A program made the position numbers and the translations under genes. Of a stretch of 10,177 bases of DNA, positions 1 through 5,198 are shown in pieces. The DNA is from Candidatus Uhrbacteria bacterium. Lineage in GTDB: Bacteria; Patescibacteriota; Patescibacteriia; CAIXNZ01. Positions within the stretch are counted from its first letter, which is position 1. Each line of letters starts with the position of its first letter. The notes below the pieces were generated by a model. It saw nothing but the letters and a program-made list of their open reading frames with translations, made no database searches and was not told the DNA's origin. The stretch covers positions 1 to 10,177 of the forward strand of contig DSBA01000063.1 in the NCBI GenBank assembly GCA_011046145.1, read 5' to 3'.

Positions 1-53
1 AAAATTTATTAAAAGTGTTACCCTTGACTGTTAACTATACAATATACAAATAT

Positions 54-1295
54 ATGGAATTGTTAGCGCCGGCAGGCAATTATATTAAAATGAAATATGC
101 TATTGAATACGGGGCAGACGCAGTTTATCTGGGCTTGCCTGGTTTTAGTTTGCGCGCCAGAGTTAATGATTTTACTCCTTCAAAATTGGGCAAGGCGATT
201 AAATATGCCCATCAGCGAGGCAAAAAAGTTTATGTCACAGTCAATATTTATGCCCATAACGCCCATTTGCCTAAAGTAGAAAAAACTTTAAAGCTTTTAA
301 ATCAATTAAGGCCAGATGCGGTCATTATTTCCGATCCTGGGGTTTTAGCTTTAGCGAAAGGATGTTTAAAAAAAATTGATTTGCATTTATCCACGCAAGC
401 TAATTGCACTAATTGGCAGGCAGCTAAATTTTGGCATGAACAAGGAGTAAAAAGAATTATTTTGGCTCGGGAATTAAGTATAAAAGAAATTGCTGAAATC
501 CATAAAAAAGTTCCTCAATTAGAATTAGAAGCCTTTGTTCATGGCGCAATGTGCATTTCTTATTCTGGTCGTTGTTTATTATCATCTTGGTTTAACCAGC
601 GCAGCGCTAATTTGGGCGATTGTTCTCATCCTTGCCGCTGGGATTATAATTTATATATTGAAGAACAGCAAAGGCCAGGCGTTTATGTGCCGATTGAAGA
701 AGATCGTCATGGCACTTATATCTTAAGTTCCAAAGATTTATGTTTGATTAAATATCTTGACAAATTGGCTGTTGCCGGAGTTAATTATTTTAAAATTGAA
801 GGCCGGACAAAGAGCATTTCTTATTTGGCCAATGTTGTTAAAATTTATCGACAGGCAATTGATGCCCAACGAAATTACAAATCAAATACAAATTTACAAA
901 AGAAAATAATTGATAATCTTTATAAAGAATTGCACAAGATTTCTAACAGGGAATTTACGACCGGTTTTTTCTTTGGTGGTGAGAAATTGCCAATGCAAAA
1001 ATATGATGCGCCGTATGTGCGGCCGAGTTTGGAATTTTGTGGTGAGATTTTAAGTTCTAAAAAAGTAAAAGATACTTGGCAATGTAAAATCAAAGTTCAT
1101 AATGTTTTGAAAAAGGGGGATAAAGTAGAAGTAATCGCGCCTAAGGGAGAGAACTTTTTTATTAGAATTCCCAAAATGTATGATTTGGATAAAAAAGAAT
1201 ATGTTAAAGAAGTTCATGGCGGCCAGGATAAAATGGTTATTATTATAGTTGATAAAAATATTCCAGTTATGAGTATTTTGAGGAAGAAAAAATAA
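54..1295 (+). CDS. U32-family protein (peptidase U32 / tRNA- or rRNA-hydroxylase-like)
   Basis: Protein of 413 aa. The ATG at 54 is chosen because it gives the family-typical N-terminus MELLAPAGN; a GTG at 15 would add 13 unrelated residues. The U32 signature lies at residues 159-178 (E159, G164, C167, G172, C174, S177). Cys190 and Cys194 (GDCSHPC) and Cys230 (SSKDLC) follow; in characterised relatives such cysteines bind a 4Fe-4S cluster. A central segment with KIEGR and a C-terminal small beta domain (about 330-413, containing GDKVEVIAPKG) match the YrrO/TrhP-type architecture and length. Known U32 members hydroxylate tRNA U34 (TrhP), 23S rRNA (RlhA) or ubiquinone precursors (UbiU/V); the 'peptidase' name is historical. 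The layout here is closest to TrhP/YrrO, so tRNA wobble-uridine hydroxylation is the likeliest role, but the substrate is inferred. No Shine-Dalgarno is visible. A second copy of its C-terminal tail follows downstream. Confidence 0.93.
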   Translation: MELLAPAGNYIKMKYAIEYGADAVYLGLPGFSLRARVNDFTPSKLGKAIKYAHQRGKKVYVTVNIYAHNAHLPKVEKTLKLLNQLRPDAVIISDPGVLALAKGCLKKIDLHLSTQANCTNWQAAKFWHEQGVKRIILARELSIKEIAEIHKKVPQLELEAFVHGAMCISYSGRCLLSSWFNQRSANLGDCSHPCRWDYNLYIEEQQRPGVYVPIEEDRHGTYILSSKDLCLIKYLDKLAVAGVNYFKIEGRTKSISYLANVVKIYRQAIDAQRNYKSNTNLQKKIIDNLYKELHKISNREFTTGFFFGGEKLPMQKYDAPYVRPSLEFCGEILSSKKVKDTWQCKIKVHNVLKKGDKVEVIAPKGENFFIRIPKMYDLDKKEYVKEVHGGQDKMVIIIVDKNIPVMSILRKKK

Positions 1296-1313
1296 TTTAT
1301 ATTCATGGCCTGC

Positions 1314-1349
1314 AGTGAACCGATTGAGCAAAGGGAAATCCGGTTCACT
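1314..1349. repeat. short inverted repeat downstream of the U32 gene
   Basis: The left arm AGTGAACCGAT (1314-1324) pairs with the right arm ATCCGGTTCACT (1338-1349) with a single bulged base and a 13-base loop. No T-run follows it on either side, so it is not a typical intrinsic terminator. Its right arm overlaps the beginning of the U32 tail remnant, so it may mark the recombination or insertion junction that produced that remnant. Confidence 0.6.
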
Positions 1350-1426
1350 ATGGACAAGATAATGTGGTTTTGATAAATTTAGAGAAAGAGATGCTTCTAT
1401 TTAGTATTTTGCGTAAAAAGAAATAA
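1343..1426 (+). pseudogene. remnant of a second U32 C-terminal tail
   Basis: This open stretch has no start codon and ends in TAA at 1424-1426. From 1352 onward it translates to 24 residues that align without gaps to the last 24 residues of the U32 protein (coded 1221-1295, stop included). I count 13 of 24 identities, including the leading GQD and the closing SILRKKK just before the stop. A Val-His pair also matches immediately upstream. Many DNA differences are synonymous (AGGAAGAAAAAA against CGTAAAAAGAAA for RKKK), so the copy diverged as coding sequence rather than arising by a recent local duplication. It is in a different frame from the U32 gene, and a TGA at 1325-1327 closes the frame upstream. 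Possible origins are a decayed tandem paralogue, the tail left behind after an allele swap, or a strain-chimeric assembly. Confidence 0.75.
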
Positions 1427-1432
1427 GTTTAA

Positions 1433-1531
1433 CTGGGCGAAAACGGCCATGATTATTACAGGAGGCTTTAGCCTCCGTACGACGCAAGGGGACTAAAGTC
1501 CCCTATAAATTTCTTGGCCGTTTTCGCCCAG
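1433..1531. repeat. cloverleaf-like palindromic element (REPIN-like), 99 bp
   Basis: The outer arms CTGGGCGAAAACGGCCATGA (1433-1452) and TCTTGGCCGTTTTCGCCCAG (1512-1531) are complementary at 19 of 20 positions, with one T-T mismatch (1450/1514). Inside are two perfect hairpins: GGAGGCTTTAGCCTCC (1461-1476) and GGGGACTAAAGTCCCC (1488-1503). The spacers are symmetric: 8 bases, hairpin, 11 bases, hairpin, 8 bases. The hairpins are inverted copies of each other that differ at two base pairs, both compensated. The layout resembles doublets of inverted REP sequences mobilised by Y1 (RAYT) transposases, but no transposase is in view. It ends 10 bases before ruvA and has no T-run, so a terminator role is doubtful; it would lie in the 5' leader of any ruvA transcript coming from upstream. 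Confidence 0.8.
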
Positions 1532-1541
1532 AATAAAAATT

Positions 1542-2114
1542 ATGATCTCATATTTAAAAGGTAAGATTTCATATATTGGAACAAATTTTGTTGAAGTGAT
1601 CAATAATGATATTGGTTATAAAGTTTTTGTGGCTGGAGAAATTTTAAGTAAATTTAAGATTGGCCGGGAAATTGAAGTTTTTTGCTTTCAAAACGTCAAG
1701 GAAGACGCCTTAGATCTTTATGGCTTTGATTCGCGCGAAAAACTTTATTTATTTGAAAAATTAGTCGGAGTTTCCGGCATCGGGCCGAAAACAGCTTTAG
1801 GCGTTTTAGCTTTGGCAACTGTTGAAGAAATAGAATCAGCTATTATTCGCGGCGATGCTTCTATTTTGACCAAAGTTTCTGGCATTGGCAAAAAAACAGC
1901 TGAAAGAATTGTCCTGGAATTAAAAAATAAGTTTGGTAAAGGCAAAGAGTTGCCAGCGCCTAGCCAGTTTCAATCTGAAGATGCCGATGTCATTGATGGG
2001 TTGATTGGCTTGGGTTATCCGGCTGATCAGGCGCGCATGGCCTTGCGACAGGTTGATAAAAATTTAAATGCTGATGAAAAAATTAAGGCTTGCTTAAAAT
2101 TATTAGGGAAATAA
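1542..2114 (+). CDS. ruvA: Holliday junction branch migration protein RuvA
   Basis: Protein of 190 aa, the normal RuvA length. The N-terminal OB-fold domain (about 1-62) has the conserved Gly7 and the ...KEDALDLYGF segment, in which Glu54-Asp55 correspond to the acidic pin that separates strands at the junction. Two helix-hairpin-helix motifs follow, SGIGPKTA (78-85) and SGIGKKTAERI (113-123), which contact the junction backbone. A short linker leads to the C-terminal domain III (about 146-190), which binds RuvB. By family knowledge RuvA forms a tetramer on four-way junctions and loads the RuvB helicase for recombinational repair. The start MISYLKGKI matches typical RuvA N-termini. No Shine-Dalgarno is seen; the ATG lies 10 bases after the palindromic element. 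ruvB and ruvC are not in the window. Confidence 0.97.
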   Translation: MISYLKGKISYIGTNFVEVINNDIGYKVFVAGEILSKFKIGREIEVFCFQNVKEDALDLYGFDSREKLYLFEKLVGVSGIGPKTALGVLALATVEEIESAIIRGDASILTKVSGIGKKTAERIVLELKNKFGKGKELPAPSQFQSEDADVIDGLIGLGYPADQARMALRQVDKNLNADEKIKACLKLLGK

Positions 2115-2130
2115 TACAAATCATACATAT

Positions 2131-2185
2131 CATGCAAAGCTAATATGCAAATTAAATACAAATTAGCGAATTTAATTAATTTGTA
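2131..2185. repeat. degenerate AT-rich repeat and weak hairpin in the ruvA-femAB spacer
   Basis: Two adjacent 13-mers, CATGCAAAGCTAA (2131-2143) and TATGCAAATTAAA (2144-2156), agree at 9 of 13 positions. They are followed by TACAAATTA (2157-2165), which pairs perfectly with TAATTTGTA (2177-2185) across an 11-base loop. The hairpin is all A/T apart from one G-C pair and has no T-run, so a terminator is unlikely. The 79-base spacer holds no gene. Similar low-complexity TACAAAT-type words precede the U32 start. Confidence 0.4.
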
Positions 2186-2193
2186 AACTATTT

Positions 2194-3114
2194 ATGATAT
2201 TCAAGGAAATTACATCCAAAGATATTTGGGAACAAAAAATGAGCTCGCAAAAACAGGCTCAATTTTTACAGTCCTGGGATTGGGGGGAGTTTCAAAAAAG
2301 CTTAGGGCGTCAAATTTGGCGGCTTGATTTGGGAGGTGTTTATGCTTTGGCTATTAAAATACCGTTGCCTTTGGAACAAAATTATTTATATGTGCCCCGG
2401 CTGAATTTTTTATTGGATAGAGATATGATTAATATCCTGAAAGAATTGGCGCGGTTAGAAAAAAGTATTTTTTTGCGTTTGGAATTGGGGCTGGCTCAGG
2501 ATTTAGACCTGTTTGGTTTCAGAAAAACAAATAATGTCCAGCCTGGCCAAACATTGTTTCTTGATTTAAGTAAAAGCGAGGATGATTTATTGGCCGAAAT
2601 GCGCCAGAAAACCAGATATAATATTCGTTTGGCATTTAAAAAAGGCGTTAAGGTTAGGGAAGGTAATGATAATGACTTGGAAATTTTTTATAACTTAATG
2701 TCTAACACTTTTGAGCGTAAAGGCAAAAAACTTTTTAGCAAGGAATATTATCAGAAAATTTTAGAGAATTTGCCTTTTGCCAAAATTTATCTGGCTGAAT
2801 TATCAGGCAAAATTTTATGCGCAAATATGGTTTTGTTTTACGGCGATACAGCTACTTATCTGCATGGCGGGTCCAGTCCAGAAGATAAAAATATAATGGC
2901 GCCTCATTTATTGCAATGGGAAATAATAAAAAAAGCTAAAGAGCTAGGCTATAAATATTATGATTTTTGGGGCATTGACGAGGTTAAATGGCCGGGTGTG
3001 ACCAGATTTAAAAAAGGTTTTGGCGGGTTTGAGGTAAAATACGGCAATACTTATGACTCGGTTCAAAATAAGTTTTGGTATACGGCTTATCAAATAGTTA
3101 AAAAGTTTAAATAA
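2194..3114 (+). CDS. FemA/FemB-family peptidoglycan bridge aminoacyltransferase-like protein
   Basis: Protein of 306 aa with the tandem GNAT-like fold of FemABX enzymes. In the first domain FLQSWDWGEFQ (24-34) is the typical entry motif. RQKTRYNIRLAFKKGV (137-152) is the conserved link into the second domain. HGGSS (224-228), YYDFWGI (255-261) and the FKKGFGG segment near 273-279 are family hallmarks. Known members (FemA, FemB, FemX, MurM) use aminoacyl-tRNA in the cytoplasm to add amino acids to the lipid II stem peptide, making interpeptide bridges. This protein is shorter than the roughly 400-aa staphylococcal enzymes and lacks their coiled-coil arm, as in FemX-type and many candidate-phylum members. 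The amino acid it uses cannot be read from sequence. No Shine-Dalgarno precedes the ATG. The TAA stop merges with the A-run of the terminator palindrome. Confidence 0.88.
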   Translation: MIFKEITSKDIWEQKMSSQKQAQFLQSWDWGEFQKSLGRQIWRLDLGGVYALAIKIPLPLEQNYLYVPRLNFLLDRDMINILKELARLEKSIFLRLELGLAQDLDLFGFRKTNNVQPGQTLFLDLSKSEDDLLAEMRQKTRYNIRLAFKKGVKVREGNDNDLEIFYNLMSNTFERKGKKLFSKEYYQKILENLPFAKIYLAELSGKILCANMVLFYGDTATYLHGGSSPEDKNIMAPHLLQWEIIKKAKELGYKYYDFWGIDEVKWPGVTRFKKGFGGFEVKYGNTYDSVQNKFWYTAYQIVKKFK

Positions 3115-3220
3115 AAAACAGCCCGCTGTCATCCTGAGTGTAACGAAGGATCTCTTTGAACTTGTTTGTACAGAGAGATCCCTCACTTTGTTCGGGATGA
3201 CAGACAGCGGGCTGTTTTTT
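3113..3220. terminator. bidirectional intrinsic terminator between convergent genes
   Basis: AAAAAACAGCCCGCTGTC (3113-3130) and GACAGCGGGCTGTTTTTT (3203-3220) form a perfect 18-bp stem. Each RNA strand therefore has a GC-rich stem followed by six U. It sits exactly between the stop of the rightward femAB-like gene (TAA 3112-3114) and the stop of the leftward operon (3222-3224), where a shared terminator is expected. The loop is unusually long (72 bases) because it contains a separate dispersed-type repeat. Confidence 0.85.
3127..3202. repeat. REPIN-like inverted pair of TGTCATCC...GGATCTCT repeats
   Basis: The left half (3127-3157) and the reverse complement of the right half (3172-3202) agree at 22 of 31 positions. 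Each half is itself a hairpin: ATCCT/AGGAT (3131-3135 with 3147-3151) and ATCCC/GGGAT (3178-3182 with 3194-3198). The T-A pair of the first is replaced by C-G in the second, a compensatory change. The element starts TGTCAT and ends ATGACA. Its TGTC overlaps the terminator's left arm, and GACA (3199-3202) stands as an extra direct repeat next to the right arm, which suggests insertion into a pre-existing terminator. The sequence type (TCATCC-TGAG-...-GGATCT) is one I recognise as widespread between genes of unrelated bacteria; this cannot be verified here. Confidence 0.75.
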
Positions 3221-3221
3221 A

Positions 3222-5195
3222 TTATTCTTCTTGGATTAAACCTTTGTCTTTGGCCAGAGGATCTTTTTCTAAATTAGTAGTTATGCCTTTATTAGTTAAA
3301 TTTATTTTGCCGTTAGTTTTGGCATCAGTAGCTTGGATACTGATTTCCGGCAGCAAAGTCAGAATTTTATCCGCGTCTTCATCTCGGGGAGTAATTGAAA
3401 TACTGAATTCAGCAGTTGCTTCCTTGATTGAAGTGGGAATGCGGGAAATTTGCCAAACCAGTTCATTGTTTTTGTCTTTGAATATTTTACCCGTAGAGAT
3501 GTTTTCTGAACCTTCATAATTGACATAATCAGGCAGCTTGGCTTTGACTTCAATATCTTTGATTTCATGCAAAGAATTCGTCAATGCCCAAAAAATCCTA
3601 TAAGAAGTTTTTTGGCCGACAATTGGCGGCAAGGGGCCGGAACCGACAGTTTGGTTGTTGTCATCAAAGTAGCGGCCTTCTGATTGAAGTTGCAGGTTGG
3701 TGTTTATTAAATTGATAATTATGGGACTTTGGCTTACAAGCTCTGTTTCTTTATTGTCAATTTTGTTGATTTGAGTTTCAAAAAAACTTTTTACCTGGAG
3801 GTCTTCTTCTTTGTATCTTTGATTTTCTTGCCAGTTTTTTAGGTTTATTTGAAAAACAATCTCAACTTCTTCTTCAGGCAGAAGCATTGCCAGATCGGGG
3901 ATCTGATCTTTTGTCCATAATATTTGCTGTGAGTCTCTTAATCCGCTATTTTGATCTTTGATCGTGGCCCAGTCCAAAACAATAGAATCAAGAACAGCTC
4001 TTATTTTTAAGTTTCCGAGAATTCTCTTGCTTTTATTTTTAACAGTCAGCAAATAATTTAAAGTTTCGCCAAAGTTAACAGGCTTGTTTTGGTTTGACCC
4101 TTGGATGATTAAATTATTTAAAAGTTCTCCTTTTATCACTTCTATTTCAAGATCTGTTACTGCCTGGAGATAATATTCATCATCAGGTCCTTTTAGTTCA
4201 AGATTGATATTAAGTTGCTGTTCCGAAGTTTCCTGAACATCAAATTTACCTTTGAAATTAATTTGTAATACAGATTGAGGCGGCAAATTTTCTATCTGCC
4301 AAATTTTTTGCTTTGATTCTCCCTCGGGCTCTTTTTCAGCTTCAAAAGGCGGCTTGTCCTGGCCCTCTTTGATAATTTGGCTTGCATCAAGGTAGAATCC
4401 TTGCGGATAATCCAATTTAATTTGCAGGTTTTTGAGTTCGGTATCTTTTGAAGTGTTAGTAATTTTTAAATTAAATTCTGTTTCTTCCAAATTAGCTATT
4501 TGGGTCGGGTATTCTGCTTTTAGATCTGCCAGGCTGGCGTTTATCTCTGTTGTAAAACCAATGCTTTTTTGAAATTCAGAGCTGAAATTGGCAGGTGTAA
4601 AGCTTAAAACAGCTGAAATTGTCTGCTTTGAGTCGGTTGCTCCGATTAATTGCCCGGATAGCTCTATGCTGCCGGTTTGTTTTGGCTGCAGATCATTTAA
4701 TTGCCAAGTTTTAATGTTTGTTATTTTTTGTTCTTCTTTGCTTTTTATAATTGACGGTTGGTTTTCTGATTCTACAATAAAGCCATTGGGCAAATAAACA
4801 ATAAGCTGGACTTGGGTCAGGCTAGTTTCTTCGGAATTCGTATATTTAATTTGATAATTTATATTTTCGCCTGAAAGAGCGGAAAAAGGAGCTTTGATTT
4901 CAAGATGGACTTTATCACCTGTAAATTTAGGCGTTGGCTGAAAAATCAAAAAACCAAGAAAAGAAACGGCAAATAATACAGTTAAGGCTATTATAATGTA
5001 GATGAAAATTTTTAAAGCCCGGTTTTTTTTCTTGAATTCCAGCCCGGTCATTTTTGGCAAGCGGCCTTTTTCGTCCTGATAAATTTTTTTTAATTCTTTA
5101 TCAAAATCGTTTTTTATCCGTTTGGATTTTGTTGCCGCTGGTTGTTTTTTTTTGCTATTTTGGAATTTTTTTTTATTGTTTTTTTTTGGAGGCAT
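3222..5195 (-). CDS. single-pass membrane protein with four DUF11-like ectodomain modules
   Basis: Protein of 657 aa. Residues 1-62 are a lysine-rich cytoplasmic tail; residues 63-85 are one hydrophobic membrane segment with no cleavage site, so it is a signal anchor with the C-terminus outside. The ectodomain has four Ig-like/DUF11-type beta modules at about 96-216, 217-350, 351-495 and 496-645. Each contains a stretch like NYQIKYTN or FNLKITNTS, a pair of beta strands, and a Trp followed by a hydrophobic-Pro patch (W164, W299, W427, W581). The last module begins with the GSGPLPPIVGQKT type of sequence often seen in candidate-phylum surface proteins. No catalytic motif, LPXTG or C-terminal anchor is present. 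It is the last gene of the leftward operon, 3 bases after the DUF4012 gene. Function is unknown; a structural or adhesive surface role, or a partner of the DUF4012 protein, is inferred. Confidence 0.85.
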   Translation of the reverse strand: MPPKKNNKKKFQNSKKKQPAATKSKRIKNDFDKELKKIYQDEKGRLPKMTGLEFKKKNRALKIFIYIIIALTVLFAVSFLGFLIFQPTPKFTGDKVHLEIKAPFSALSGENINYQIKYTNSEETSLTQVQLIVYLPNGFIVESENQPSIIKSKEEQKITNIKTWQLNDLQPKQTGSIELSGQLIGATDSKQTISAVLSFTPANFSSEFQKSIGFTTEINASLADLKAEYPTQIANLEETEFNLKITNTSKDTELKNLQIKLDYPQGFYLDASQIIKEGQDKPPFEAEKEPEGESKQKIWQIENLPPQSVLQINFKGKFDVQETSEQQLNINLELKGPDDEYYLQAVTDLEIEVIKGELLNNLIIQGSNQNKPVNFGETLNYLLTVKNKSKRILGNLKIRAVLDSIVLDWATIKDQNSGLRDSQQILWTKDQIPDLAMLLPEEEVEIVFQINLKNWQENQRYKEEDLQVKSFFETQINKIDNKETELVSQSPIIINLINTNLQLQSEGRYFDDNNQTVGSGPLPPIVGQKTSYRIFWALTNSLHEIKDIEVKAKLPDYVNYEGSENISTGKIFKDKNNELVWQISRIPTSIKEATAEFSISITPRDEDADKILTLLPEISIQATDAKTNGKINLTNKGITTNLEKDPLAKDKGLIQEE

Positions 5196-5198
5196 AAA

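Noticed and set aside
24..50. Possible promoter TTGACT ... TACAAA upstream of U32
   Set aside because: The spacer would be only 15 bases, and the transcript would begin at or after the ATG; composition alone explains it.
15..53. GTG start at 15 extending the U32 protein by 13 residues
   Set aside because: The added residues do not resemble the family, and the ATG at 54 gives the canonical MELLAPAGN start.
1460..1465. AGGAGG as a ribosome binding site for ruvA
   Set aside because: It is 76 bases from the ATG and is the 5' arm of a perfect hairpin; it cannot serve as the ruvA site.
1433..1531. tRNA or CRISPR interpretation of the cloverleaf element
   Set aside because: It has only two inner hairpins with 4-base loops, no anticodon, T-loop or CCA features, and no direct repeats with spacers.
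3166..3519. Open frame on the + strand across the terminator and the end of the surface protein gene
   Set aside because: It starts inside the palindrome and runs antisense through the well-supported DUF11-like gene; there is no recognisable protein.
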